Assembly: GCA_034769895.1 (NCBI GenBank)
Contig: CM068367.1
Coordinates: 90,978,399-91,042,398 of the forward strand
Source: Magicicada septendecula
Taxonomy: Eukaryota > Arthropoda > Insecta > Hemiptera > Cicadidae
Reading direction: 5' to 3'
DNA: 64,000 bases
Shown: positions 41,493 to 52,944 of the stretch, piece by piece
Layout of the letters: every line of letters begins with the position of its first letter
Position numbering within the stretch: position 1 is the first letter of the stretch
Notes under the pieces: model-generated
The model's database searches: none
Seen by the model: the letters and a program-made list of their open reading frames with translations, nothing else
What the model was told of the DNA's origin: nothing
Made by a program: the position numbers and the translations under genes

Positions 41493-42787
41493 TGTGACAG
41501 TACAGAAATACCTGGTACCATAATTATGGGATTCAGGAATATTTATTGTAAATTTTATTCGGATCATGAATGTTAACAAGGGCTAAGTTAGTTTTGCACA
41601 AGTCCCAATAACTACGCAGATTCACAAGAGGGGAGCCAAGCCAAGGTCATCGTGGTACGAGCAGAATTTAACATGTGTAATGGCGGTATAAGTGAAACGA
41701 ACTAATAATACGAACTTTCCATTGATCCACAAAGCCAGATCGTCATAAATAAACAATGACGGCATGAAAACAAATATGTATTAACCCGGGCGGTGGCTAT
41801 AGAACAATGCATAATGACGTCAGACGCACGACCACTTTGCACAACAATTGCATCTGATTCCGCCCAGTCGTCCATCACAGTTCACCGAGCATACCTGCTC
41901 GACTAGTGCAGTGGGCAGATTTTGCCATAAAATGCAGTAACTGTTTTTAAAAATGAAGTAATTGTTTTCAAAAATGTAATCATTAACAGTACGTATAATC
42001 AGTGGACAACCAAAATGAGAATTAAGTAAAGTCAGTGCACTAAAAACCACAGTAAAGGTTCGGCCAAACACCTGCCAACCGCCATGGGAGTCTTCTGAGG
42101 AGTCTACGCCGCTTCAAATTCAGGAAAGCCCTTATAAATTCTTTTTCTAAATTTAAAAATCTAAAAGAATGAGCTCAATTCATAATAATTAACAAGTGTT
42201 CAATATTACCGTATGATTGAGAGTGAAAGTGAGCGAGTGAAAGTGATCGTTGGCCAACCTTAAATAAGTTATATTTGGGGCGTTGGTTTGTGTATAATTA
42301 CAGAGTAAGCATTATAGTCATAGAAATAAAAAAGGAATTTAAAGTAACTGCAGTATATAGTTAAAAAAAAAGTATTATTTTAAATAAAGTAAAAACACAT
42401 GCACATAGCATTAAACGCATGGCGAAAGCGGAAATAATGTTGCCGCCATTTTGAAATCTAACACTCGTAGCTGACTCTCATTGTTTATAACCTATAGCGC
42501 AAGTAACTGAATAAAATAGAACTTATTATCCTTATGTTGTGTAACTGGTTATTTCAATACCCCGAGAACCTCTGTCTTTTCGGCTTAACGCAACCTTGGA
42601 CCCAAAAGCCTAATGCACTCAACAAAACTGAGCATGTGTTACACCGGATGTATGGTAAATTATGTAAATCACATAATAATTAATTATCATACATTTATTA
42701 TTATTATTATTTGTAAGTAATATGAGTAGTCACAGATGTCGCCCAGAACTAGGGACTTTATTATTTTAATTATTCTGAGTAGTCACA
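41493..42787 (+). repeat. LTR-3 of array B
   Basis: 1295 bp, the same length as LTR-2 and differing at very few positions (for example TTATTCTGAG near 42770). It is shared between regions 2 and 3. Confidence 0.9.
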
Positions 42788-42789
42788 GA

Positions 42790-42807
42790 TGGCGCCCGAA
42801 CAGGGAC
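42790..42807 (+). other. tRNA-Lys primer-binding site, array B region 3
   Basis: Perfect 18-nt match; flanked by decayed site units starting at 42724 and 42828. Confidence 0.9.
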
Positions 42808-43015
42808 TTTATTATTTTAATTATTTTGAGTAGTCACAGATGGCGCACGAATTTGGACTTTGTATAAAATTAAAATTATATAAATAAGCAAAAAGCAGAG
42901 GTAGACTGGTAGAGAAATACACATAACAGTAGAGGTTATCCATGTAGGTTATGTGTGGTATGAAGAGAATTGTATAATAAGTAAGACAGAATTTATTACT
43001 ATCAATACAACAAAA

Positions 43016-44092
43016 ATGGGAGATAACAACGAAAGCAGTAATATAGAAAACACAGCAATAGAATCATTGGTGTTAAACGAACCACAGGCGAACTCAACGC
43101 CTATTATAAACAATAAAGTTTCATTAGAAGATCTTTTTCAGTTAATGAAAATACAGAATGGTCAATTAAATGATAAACTAGACCAATTTGATGATAAATT
43201 TAATGACATTAAAAAAGAAATTAAGAACCAAAGCTGTCATTACGATAAAAGATTAAGTGAAATAAAGACATGGTTAGACGAAAAAATAGAATTAGAAAAT
43301 AAGAAAGTAACAGACAAGTTAGAATTGAACAAAGATGACAAGGTAAGTAGTAGTGGAAATGACGATAAAATAAATAAAAATATAGTAATAGGAGATAATA
43401 GTGTGGAGGTTGGTAGTAATAATGAGGTTTTATGGGGAATAGAATATGATAATAAGGGAATGATAGTGTGTTTTGAAGGATTAAAGAGAGTGCGTAGAGA
43501 GGGTATAATTGTAGGAGAATTGCAGGGGTTAGATTTTTCCCTTAATGGTGTATTTGGGGGTGATGTATATGTTTTTAGGAAGGACGAGAGTGCCTTCGAT
43601 GTAGATTTGGGAGACAAAAGGTCTGAAAATAGTTGTCCCTGGATTTTTTGTGCACCTGATAGGTGGTGCGAGAATAAAGTTGTAGTGTCCCCTGCATATA
43701 TTGAAAGAGAGTTGTGTGATAATTGGGAGATGGAGTTATATAGAGTAAATAGAAATTATGAAGAGTTCATAGAACGGTTAGGTGGAGAGAGAAGTGAAAA
43801 TAATAACAAGTACTTACCTTGCAATGAGACTGAAGTAGTGGGAGATGATGTTGATAAAGATGACTTTATAACTTACCTGATTGTAACAGACTATACCAAA
43901 GGCGACATGACCATACTCGATCGTGACAAATTATATGAGATAGTAATATGGAATAAGCATATTAATTTAAATAGTATTGTGGAAATATATGAAGAATTAG
44001 ATAAGTATTATATTGATAGTAATAACATAAGATATGTTGTGGGGTTCTTTTTGATTTGCAGTGGACTGTATATTGTCAAAATAAATAGTTAA
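43016..44092 (+). CDS. DGG-family protein, array B region 3, cut by BEL insertion
   Basis: Same reading frame and, as far as I can see, the same protein as in region 2, from ATG 43016 to the BEL junction after 44037, with the same chimeric tail to 44092. The C-terminal end lies at 50930-50992. The shared interruption proves that regions 2 and 3 descend from one BEL-containing copy. Confidence 0.75.
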   Translation: MGDNNESSNIENTAIESLVLNEPQANSTPIINNKVSLEDLFQLMKIQNGQLNDKLDQFDDKFNDIKKEIKNQSCHYDKRLSEIKTWLDEKIELENKKVTDKLELNKDDKVSSSGNDDKINKNIVIGDNSVEVGSNNEVLWGIEYDNKGMIVCFEGLKRVRREGIIVGELQGLDFSLNGVFGGDVYVFRKDESAFDVDLGDKRSENSCPWIFCAPDRWCENKVVVSPAYIERELCDNWEMELYRVNRNYEEFIERLGGERSENNNKYLPCNETEVVGDDVDKDDFITYLIVTDYTKGDMTILDRDKLYEIVIWNKHINLNSIVEIYEELDKYYIDSNNIRYVVGFFLICSGLYIVKINS

Positions 44093-44644
44093 AACGCTTT
44101 ATTCCCATGTAATCAGCAATGCATAAAAATTAAGCGTTTACTGACCTTGTCCTTGTGCGTTGTAAATGTCCTGTTGTAAGCAACACTGGTGATTTTCTAG
44201 GCAGTCCTAAACTTAACAATAATATCCCAACAAACACACGTTAAACACATAAATAAACACATGAAAAAAAAGCACAAAGTAAAATAACAAGAGCGTTGAA
44301 TAGTCTTTCTATTCTTGCGGTATGCGGGTATAAACGAAAAGAACTGAACTGCACGATATACCGTACACTACAGGAAAGAAAAACGCTCTAACTATGACTG
44401 CTGATTACAATGTGAATTGAACTTTGAAACAGGTAATGGGAGTGCATTCTATTAGAGATAATAAAATATAGATAGGGTGAGTTTAACTATTGTTATAAAA
44501 ACAAAATATCTGACATACCGGCCCCTTTGCACCAACTGGTTCAACAAGGAACATTAAAAGAACATAAGAACAAATTTGATCCTTTGGAAGAGTATAATAA
44601 AACTAAATTATAAGGGGCAGTAGCCAATTGACTGGTCGAGGATT

Positions 44645-47074
44645 TTAGTAAATGGGAAGACGGGATACCTTAACAGAAGGACGGGTCAAGGTTCCACCGG
44701 CAGTCTTCATGTTGATGACACGTACCACTCCATCATTCCCTGGAGATACGGAGATGACTCTCCCGAGCTTCCACTTGAGGGGTGGCAGGTTCGCTTCATG
44801 AATAATGACTAAATCTCCTATTTTGAGATTTTCTTGAGGTCTGATCCATTTGGACCGTTCTTGAAGTGTGTGGAGGTACTCCATTTGCCATCTTTTCCAG
44901 AGATGTTGTGTGAAGGCTTGAACCAATTTCCAGCGTTTTATGTGATTAAGTGGTGCATTGGTTAGTTGAGGTTCGATCAGGGCATTAAGAGGTCCTCCAG
45001 TTAGAAAATGTCCTGGTGTAAGAGGTTGAAGATCTGAAGGGTCATTCGAGAGAGGAGCTATCGGCCTCGAATTAAGGATAGCTTCAACACGCACAACTAA
45101 GGTGGTAAATTCTTCGTACGTTAAAATGTGTTCACCTATGACTCTGGTGAGATGATATTTTGCACCTTTAATGGCACGTTCCCAAAGTCCACCTTGGTGA
45201 GGTGCATGCGGAGGAATGTGAAACTGTAACATGAAATGGAATGTGATACTGTTGGTCGTAGCAAAATCTTGCATCTCTGGTTGCTTCATGAGATCTTGAA
45301 AACATCTTTTGAGCGAAGAAGCAGCTCCTATGAAATTAGTCCCACAATCAGAGTACAGGTCTGATACAAGACCTCTCCTAGAGATGAATCTCGTAAGGGC
45401 TGCAATGAAGGCGTCTGTAGTTAAATCAGTAACCACTTCCAAGTGTACAGCTTTTGTTGCAAAACAGATGAACAGACAGAGGTACACCTTTATAGGCTGT
45501 ATCCTGCGAAGTGTAAAAAACTTGACCGTGTAAGGGCCAGCATAATCAACTCCAGAAGCGTTGAAACAACGAGTAGGGGTAACACGACCGGCTGGTAGAT
45601 CACCCATGAGCGGAGACGTGTTTGTTGATTTTGCACGAAAACATCGTACGCATTTAAATATTCTTGAGCGTATAACACTGCGGGCGGAGAGGATCCAAAA
45701 GCGTTGAGATAGTGTTGCTTGGAGGAACTGGGGACCAGCGTGCAGGTACATGCCATGATAGTAATCAATGAGTAAATGAATAGCGACATGATTTTTTGGC
45801 AGAAGAATAGGATGTTTGGCATTGTAAGTAAGCGCAGAGTTTTTCAGTCGACCTCCGACACGGACTATTCCTGCATCATCAATAAAGGGTGCTAGACGGA
45901 TGCGGTTTGAGCATGTCCTTTTCTTGGAGAGTAGATCTATGTCTTCTGCAAAGTGAAGTCTCTGAATGAGCCAGCAAATGCGGTTACAGGCGTTATTTAA
46001 TTCAGTTACTGTAAATGATCCACTTATGGTGGTTTTAAATTTCAAACGGGTTATAAAGCGAAGGACATAAGCCATTACATGAAGAAGAGTCTTCCAAGAA
46101 GAAAACTTTGTAAGAAATCCAAATGTTGGGACTTCTTTTGTGGTCATCATAAGATTAAGCACATTTGGTTTCATTTCAGGAATAGACTCCTCCGAAATTG
46201 GATGAAGGATAGATTGTGGCCAGGTCTGCGTTGATTTAGCGAGCCATGGTGGTCCTAGCCACCACTGACTATGTTTCATCAGAACCGTGGGTGTCAAGCC
46301 TCGAGAAGCACAATCAGCAGGATTGTCAACAGTTGAAACATATTTCCAGATGTGCGGTGAAACTAAGTCTTGTATTTGTGTCACACGATTAGCAACATAC
46401 ACCTTGAGATGAAAAGATAGAGTGTGTATCCAAGATAGAACTACTGTAGAGTCGCACCATGCTGAAATGTTGTCGATCCTGTGATGTTGTGAGAGCTGTT
46501 CTGTACAGTAATGTAGCAATTTGGCTAACATGTGCGCACCACAAAGTTCCAAGCGGGGAATAGTCACACGCTTCAGTGGAGCTACTCTTGATTTTGCGAT
46601 CAGCAGTCGTATGTTGACATCTCCTTCTGCGTCTTCTGTGCGCAGGAAGACACAAGCTGCATATCCGGATTCACTTCCATCTGAAAATCCATGAAGCTGG
46701 ATATTGACTGCAGTTGCTAAGGATATGAAACGTGGTATCCTTAGCTTTTCTATTTCTGGAAGTTCTTTCACGAATCGTGACCACTTCTCGGAAATATGAT
46801 CAGGTAATGGAGAATCCCAATCTAAGCCTAAGGTCCATACATGCTGCATTAAGACTTTAGACCAAAAAACTATTGGGTATATCCAACCACAAGGGTCATA
46901 AATCTGAGCAATTGATGAAAGTAAAGTTCTTTTTGTGTAATTACTTGAAGGTGTGTGCATCACATATGAAAAGACATCAATATCTGGGATCCATTTTAGC
47001 CCTAATACACTTGAAAATGGCTGTTCCGATGTGCGTAACATGAGGGGTGTCTCATGATTATCTTGCATGACATT
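44645..47074 (-). CDS. pol: BEL Pol RNase H-like and integrase part, copy 2
   Basis: The 807-residue translation matches copy 1 (33192-35621) throughout as far as I compared, including the DD35E residues and the DUF5641-like tail. The same TAA (47075-47077) separates it from the RT. Confidence 0.9.
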   Translation of the reverse strand, partial: NVMQDNHETPLMLRTSEQPFSSVLGLKWIPDIDVFSYVMHTPSSNYTKRTLLSSIAQIYDPCGWIYPIVFWSKVLMQHVWTLGLDWDSPLPDHISEKWSRFVKELPEIEKLRIPRFISLATAVNIQLHGFSDGSESGYAACVFLRTEDAEGDVNIRLLIAKSRVAPLKRVTIPRLELCGAHMLAKLLHYCTEQLSQHHRIDNISAWCDSTVVLSWIHTLSFHLKVYVANRVTQIQDLVSPHIWKYVSTVDNPADCASRGLTPTVLMKHSQWWLGPPWLAKSTQTWPQSILHPISEESIPEMKPNVLNLMMTTKEVPTFGFLTKFSSWKTLLHVMAYVLRFITRLKFKTTISGSFTVTELNNACNRICWLIQRLHFAEDIDLLSKKRTCSNRIRLAPFIDDAGIVRVGGRLKNSALTYNAKHPILLPKNHVAIHLLIDYYHGMYLHAGPQFLQATLSQRFWILSARSVIRSRIFKCVRCFRAKSTNTSPLMGDLPAGRVTPTRCFNASGVDYAGPYTVKFFTLRRIQPIKVYLCLFICFATKAVHLEVVTDLTTDAFIAALTRFISRRGLVSDLYSDCGTNFIGAASSLKRCFQDLMKQPEMQDFATTNSITFHFMLQFHIPPHAPHQGGLWERAIKGAKYHLTRVIGEHILTYEEFTTLVVRVEAILNSRPIAPLSNDPSDLQPLTPGHFLTGGPLNALIEPQLTNAPLNHIKRWKLVQAFTQHLWKRWQMEYLHTLQERSKWIRPQENLKIGDLVIIHEANLPPLKWKLGRVISVSPGNDGVVRVINMKTAGGTLTRPSVKVSRLPIY

Positions 47075-49132
47075 TTATAAGAGTTTAGGATGGTTTGAAG
47101 ACCACTTGCTCAGTTCGAATCCACCCTTTTTCAAAAGTAAAACAACATCCTCTTGAAGGTGGAGAGCTTCTTCCAGAGAATTGCTCCCTAATAGAGCATC
47201 ATCAACATATATTTGCTGTTGGAGTGCTTCAGCAGCAAGTGGATGATTTTTTCCTTCGTCCATAATGAGCTGTTGTACTACTCTATTAGCAAGGTAAGGC
47301 GAGGACGTCATACCATAAGTGACAGTAGTCAATTGGTAGACCTTTAGCGGGACTGAAGTGTCTTCTCTCCAGTATATTAACTGAAAGATCTGATCATCTT
47401 CATGGATGGATATCTGCCTAAACATTTGTTTGATATCACAAGAGAAAACAAATTTATGTTGACGAAAGCGAAGAATTATATCAGTAATGTCATTGTGCAA
47501 CTTTGGACCCTGATGTAGAATGTGGTTCAGTGAGACACCTGAAGAAGATGGTGCTGATGCATTGAAAACAACACGGATTTTCCTATCTTTAAAAACGCCA
47601 TGATGTGGCAAAAAGTAATGCGGCTTGTTCAGAGATGGCACAGATGTGCACAGTTTCATGTGCCCACATGCTAAGTAGTCATTCATAAAATTGACATACT
47701 TCTGTTTAAACTCAGGTTGAGATTCAAATTTGCGTTCCAGTGTATTAAACAGGCGTTTTGCCAAAGTTGTAGAGTCACCTAGTTGAGCAGGGTTTCCGCT
47801 GAAAGGCAAGTGACAAACATATCTGCCGGAGGCATCTCTCTTATGAGTAGAGACGAAGTGAGCTTCACATTTTTCATCTTGTGGAGCGAGTTTTGTAGTG
47901 TGAGGTGGTTCCTCTATGGACCAAAAACGTTGCAATGTTGCGTGCAGATCACGATCATTCGTCGATAAAAGAGTCACTAAGCCTGAGTAAGGATTAGACT
48001 TAAGTGAAACAGGTGTCGGACCAAGCACAACATAGCCAAAGATTGTATTGACAGCGTATGGCATATTCTTGCCAAGATTGATAAAGGTACCATTAAGAGT
48101 CAATGCAAATAAATCTGCTCCAATCAGAAGGTCAACTGGACCCGGAACATCAAAAGTTGGATCCGCTAGCATATAACCTTTGAGTCGCTCTTTAATTTCT
48201 GGTGGGAGCTGAACACGAGGCAGATTGCATGATATTTTATTAAGAATCATGACTGGGTGAGATTTTGCTAAAATAATCCCACTGAGCGAAGACAATGTCA
48301 CAAAGGTAAGTCCCTTCGTTTTCACTGGAGCTGTAGAGATGCCACTAAGTTCTGGAACATCTGTTTGAGAGCGGTACAAACACAAAGTCTTTGCACAACT
48401 TTCTGAAATAATTGTTGTTTGGGATGCACTATCAAGCACAGCTCGTACAACTGCTGCATTTCCATTGGCAGATGTGATATGCACCAAAGCGGTTGCGAGT
48501 AACACAGTGTTATTCTGGTTGCAAGAAACACCTATCAAGGTAGTATCCTGGTGACACTCTGCAGAGTGGTTTTGCTTATTCATCGTCGTTTCAACAGAAG
48601 GGCACAAGGTAGGTTTATTTGACTGAGTCAATTTTTGTTGCGGTTGTGCGGAGCGGTTCTCAACAAAAAAATGTAGTAGGCTATGGTGACGCCTATGACA
48701 TACATTGCATGTGTGGACGGACTTACAGGTGACTAACTTATGTGTTCCAAAACAATTTTGACACAAGTTCTTATTTTTAACAAAAGCTTGTCTCTCTTGT
48801 ACAGTAAGTGCGGAAAAATCTGCACATCTATATATGTTGTGTGAATTTGATGAACAGAAGATACAATGCTGAGTGTGAGTAGTGACCATCGCTATTTTGT
48901 GCGGTTTAAACTGGTTTGTATTCATTTTAAAGCCACTGATTTTTTGAGAGGTTTGAAGAGAAGGTTCATTTTTTGAGATGATATTAGTTAAACCCGCTGC
49001 CTCTTTGCAAGAACATTCATTTTCTAAGAATGTAATTACTTCTGTAATGGTAGGAACATTTTGTAAATTATCTCGCGAACGTTCAAGTTTGGTCCTGAAT
49101 TCCGTGTCAAATCTACACAAACTATATGAGGT
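47075..49132 (-). CDS. pol: BEL Gag end, protease and RT, copy 2
   Basis: As copy 1 (35622-37679), with the same zinc-knuckle, DUF1758 protease and YVDD motifs. It carries one visible amino-acid difference near the start (CRFDTEF instead of RRFDTEF) and the same bordering stops. Confidence 0.9.
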   Translation of the reverse strand, partial: TSYSLCRFDTEFRTKLERSRDNLQNVPTITEVITFLENECSCKEAAGLTNIISKNEPSLQTSQKISGFKMNTNQFKPHKIAMVTTHTQHCIFCSSNSHNIYRCADFSALTVQERQAFVKNKNLCQNCFGTHKLVTCKSVHTCNVCHRRHHSLLHFFVENRSAQPQQKLTQSNKPTLCPSVETTMNKQNHSAECHQDTTLIGVSCNQNNTVLLATALVHITSANGNAAVVRAVLDSASQTTIISESCAKTLCLYRSQTDVPELSGISTAPVKTKGLTFVTLSSLSGIILAKSHPVMILNKISCNLPRVQLPPEIKERLKGYMLADPTFDVPGPVDLLIGADLFALTLNGTFINLGKNMPYAVNTIFGYVVLGPTPVSLKSNPYSGLVTLLSTNDRDLHATLQRFWSIEEPPHTTKLAPQDEKCEAHFVSTHKRDASGRYVCHLPFSGNPAQLGDSTTLAKRLFNTLERKFESQPEFKQKYVNFMNDYLACGHMKLCTSVPSLNKPHYFLPHHGVFKDRKIRVVFNASAPSSSGVSLNHILHQGPKLHNDITDIILRFRQHKFVFSCDIKQMFRQISIHEDDQIFQLIYWREDTSVPLKVYQLTTVTYGMTSSPYLANRVVQQLIMDEGKNHPLAAEALQQQIYVDDALLGSNSLEEALHLQEDVVLLLKKGGFELSKWSSNHPKLL

Positions 49133-49906
49133 CTACAACAAACTTTCACTAGCAATATCATGTCCTAGTGCTTTGAGCGCTTGATAATTTTCATTGTAGG
49201 TCGACAGAAAATTCCTCATTTGTTTAACTGAAGGATTGTGCAATTGTGGTAACTCAAATATATTGTTTACGTGAAGTGTTATCAACAATCTAGAATTTTG
49301 ATATCTTTTTAGCAAAGTTTGCCAGGCTATGGCATAGTTTGTATTAGTAACAGGCAACGATTTAATTAAATTTAGCGGCTCATCAGTCAAACAAGAAAGC
49401 AAGTATGTAAATTTCTCCACATTAGAAATGGTTTCATTTTTGTGCACTGCATTTTCAAACAGACTGTGAAAGGCTACCCATTTCTCAGGTTGTCCAGAAA
49501 ATGTTCCCAAGTTTAAACGAGGTAAATTTACGGTGGGAGTGGGTGCAACTAGTTGTGGTGCACCAGTGTGAGACTGATCCAAGGTTTCCTGCGGTTGCGA
49601 TGGTAGAAGAGGAGCACACAAACTTTGTATAGATATATTTAAGTCTGATATAGAATCTTGTAATCTTGAAATCTGTTCATTATCCAGATCTTCTGGTAAA
49701 GGTGTTGTACTAAATAGTTTATTTATAAGCCTTTCAAATTCAGCATATTTATTTTCTGCGGTGGAACTAAGCAAACTAACTTTTTGTGTTTGCTGTTCAG
49801 TTAAATTACCTATACCAATAACCTCAAGAGCAACAATTTGCTTGTTAATATTATGAAGCCTACTCTCAATCAGTTCACATTGCTTCACAAAAGAAGAAAA
49901 TCTCAT
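49133..49906 (-). CDS. gag: BEL Gag N-terminal part, copy 2
   Basis: 257 residues, same translation as copy 1 including the in-frame TAG (49133-49135) within the DUF1759 domain. A silent difference lies near 49518. Confidence 0.9.
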   Translation of the reverse strand: MRFSSFVKQCELIESRLHNINKQIVALEVIGIGNLTEQQTQKVSLLSSTAENKYAEFERLINKLFSTTPLPEDLDNEQISRLQDSISDLNISIQSLCAPLLPSQPQETLDQSHTGAPQLVAPTPTVNLPRLNLGTFSGQPEKWVAFHSLFENAVHKNETISNVEKFTYLLSCLTDEPLNLIKSLPVTNTNYAIAWQTLLKRYQNSRLLITLHVNNIFELPQLHNPSVKQMRNFLSTYNENYQALKALGHDIASESLL

Positions 49907-50929
49907 TTTGGTAATTTATTAATACACTCGGTTTAAAAACAGATTCAGATGTAAATGACAAAAGAGTTCTGAGTAAAAGTTGTAATTCACAATGTTCTTC
50001 CACTATTCAGTAATTTCCAGTCCAAATAATTTTAATTTATTTATTTTTTATCACTCTAATACCAATAGCGTAGATGACAATAATAATGGTAATATGGTAA
50101 TAAAGGAATATGGCTACTGTATTTTAGAAAGTAATACAGAGGTCGGTTTTGAAGAAACACACTACACTTCAGAACTATGCTTGCTAGATAAAACATGAAA
50201 TAACACACGCTGCACAATGAATCAATAAAACTATGCTTGCATGAAAAAACAAGAGAAAATCATAACAAAATGAAAAGAGCACTGAGTATTGGCAATACTA
50301 GCCAGTAGTAAATAATGTTTTTTTTTTTTTTTATTTAAGCGTTACAATAATTCAATAAACATAATAATAAAGAGCGTAATAATTAATAAAAATCTTGCTT
50401 TCCAACGTGCTGGATTCTGAATGAAAGATGCTATCCGGGCTGGACGGACCAAAAATGTGGGGTTCTTTTTGATTTGCAGTGGACTGTATATTGTCAAAAT
50501 AAATAGTTAAAAGGCTTTATTCCCATGTAATCAGCAATGCATAAAAATTAAGCGTTTACTGACCTTGTCCTTGTGCGTTGTAAATGTCCTGTTGTAAGCA
50601 ACACTGGTGATTTTCTAGGCAGTCCTAAACTTAACAATAATATCCCAACAAACGTTAAACACATAAATAAACACATGAAAAAAAAGCACAAAGTAAAATA
50701 ACAAGAGCGTTGAATAGTCTTTCTATTCTTGCGGTATGCGGGTATAAACGAAAAGAACTGAACTGCACGATATACCGTACACTACAGGAAAGAAAAACGC
50801 TCTAACTATGACTGCTGATTACAATGTGAATTGAACTTTGAAACAGGTAATGGGAGTGCATTCTATTAGAGATAATGAAATATAGATAGGGTGAGTTTAA
50901 CTATTGTTATAAAAACAAAATATCTGACA

Positions 50930-50992
50930 TATGTAATATTAAACAATGTATATAGTTTTAAGGTTCGACTATTATTCGACGATGGAGGTTAA
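50930..50992 (+). pseudogene. C-terminal end of the region-3 DGG gene
   Basis: Second TATGT copy followed by the last codons of the DGG protein and TAA 50990-50992, as in region 2. Confidence 0.8.
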
Positions 50993-52894
50993 TTATTTTA
51001 TTGTATTATGAACATTTAATTATGTGGACAGTGTTTTAAAATGGACTGTTTATGACTGATTTTGGTAAACGATTAATTGGTAATTTGGATTGTATATTTT
51101 TGTGTATAGTAATGTTAGTGTATTTGTGTATTTTTGCTGTTGTGTATTTTGTGTATTTTTTATGTAAACCAGGTAATGTAGAATTTTAAATATTTAAGAA
51201 TAATTAATTATGAGAATGATTTTAAATGATGTTATGAGATTTAGATTCTAATGGTTAATAAATGAAGCAGGTGATATATTTGGATGTTGAGAGGTATTGT
51301 TGTTAGTAGGTAAGTGATGAATTTTCTAGTGGTATATTAATGTGAAATGTTGTAAAAGAGTTTGGGGATAGTGATAAATAAGGGCATTGGAGTTAGTTAA
51401 ATAGAGTTATTGGGAGTTAGATAAATAGAATGTTGAGATACAGATAATATATAAAGAGGTGTTAGATATTTTAGGGACACAGTGGTTAGTGATTATATGT
51501 AGAGGTGAGTAATGTGAATGGTAATTATATATAGTTGTTGATGATGATATTTTGTAGTAAGGATCCGGTGTAAGGAGTGATCAACGTGCAGCGTTGTGGC
51601 AGGCGGAGCAATTTTGGGTTAGAGTGTTTGCCGATATTTGGTGGAGGGCAAATGGTTAGGAATGGATATGGCCAGGTAGGGAACATACATCCTTGTACAA
51701 AAGATGAGCGGTGCCAGAGGTTTTAAATGGGATTTGTGAAGGGGGTTATTATAGAGATATTGGTGTCATATTATGTTAATGGTTAGAAGCAGTTGTTAGT
51801 AGAAAAAAGAGGTGAGTAAGGTTAGATTGACAAATGCCAAAATAAGATATAGAAAATAATGAATAATAGAGAGTCACCCAAACTATTAAGGATTGAGGAA
51901 GGGTTAGAGAAAGAGAAAATTCATAGTAGAAAGGTGATGTAACTGGAAAGGTAATGATAAATTTGAAATTGTTTTATAGAATCTAAATGAATGTTAAATA
52001 ATAAAAGTTAATTGAAAGTTGATAATAAAAATGTTATAAAGTTCTGCTACAAGTTATGTAAATATGAATAAAGTAATGTGACTTGTTCAATGTTAGTGTT
52101 TAATGTTTTATGATGTACAATGTTGTATTGTGTTTTATTATGTTGAGGGTACAGAAGGTCAGGAGGTTACTACGAGGTAGTGACGGTAATAATGAGAAAT
52201 TTTATGTTGGTTAGCAAATCTATGGTAATGATTCTGTTATAAAAAGAAAATTAATGTAAAGAAAGTTGAGTTAAGAAATTTAATAGATCTGAAGTACTGC
52301 CATGATAGTTAAATATACTGATGTTATTTGAAATAAATGAGTAGAGATAGTAGTTGTCGTTTGAGAGTAGAATTTGTTTTATATTTAGTATAAGAGTATA
52401 TTTCATTATGATGAGAGAAGCAAGTTGATATTGACTGGAGTCAGAGAATTTGATAAAAAATATCTATAGGAGTGTTGAAAAGTAGAAGGATTATCTGTCT
52501 AAATCTTGTTAGAATTTTTTGTGTATTATTTGGAATTTTATGAACAAAGAAAACCAATGCCTCAAAACACAAACCAATGCATCTAAGGGGAAACATATCA
52601 GTTGTGGATATGTGGATAAATAAGGCCACTATTTTAAAATTTTGTATTGAATGTTTCAGAGTTTTGTGGTGTTGTGACCGCGATCCTGTGCTGGCCGGAG
52701 CGTCAGAACAGGAGCGTTCAGTGCCTCATGGCCTTATGGTGTAGGGCTCTCTCCGGAGAAGTCCAGTAAGGTCAGACAGGTACGATCAGCACTATAGGAC
52801 CAAGGGTAAGTGATTGAAATTTTTTTATATATTAACACTACAGGGGGTTGTGGCGACATATCTGAACTGATCCTTTTAGAAACGTATGAATGAG
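50993..52894 (+). other. 3' non-coding region, array B region 3
   Basis: Near-identical duplicate of 39541-41442. No gene seen. The exon-like segment lies at about 52660-52805. Confidence 0.7.
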
Positions 52895-52944
52895 TCAATG
52901 AAAGTTTTTGTGTCTCGACACCAAACCTTTCATTGAGGGGGTTT
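52895..52944 (+). other. 42-nt pre-PPT hairpin and polypurine tract, LTR-4 side
   Basis: Identical to the copy at 41443-41492, followed by LTR-4. Confidence 0.87.

Larger units (their letters stand above)
44038..50929 (-). mobile_element. BEL/Pao LTR retrotransposon, copy 2 (tandem duplicate of copy 1)
   Basis: 6892 bp at the same point of the DGG gene, with the same TATGT duplication (44033-44037 and 50930-50934), LTR differences and two nonsense codons as copy 1. LTRs are 44038-44515 and 50456-50929. It is a product of duplication, not a second insertion. Few substitutions separate the copies, for example an Arg/Cys codon difference near 49118 and GGGGCT/GGAGCT near 48328. Confidence 0.93.

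Noticed and set aside
32585-50929. Two BEL elements as independent insertions at a hotspot
   Set aside because: Same base, same target duplication, same stops and same LTR differences show they are products of one duplication.
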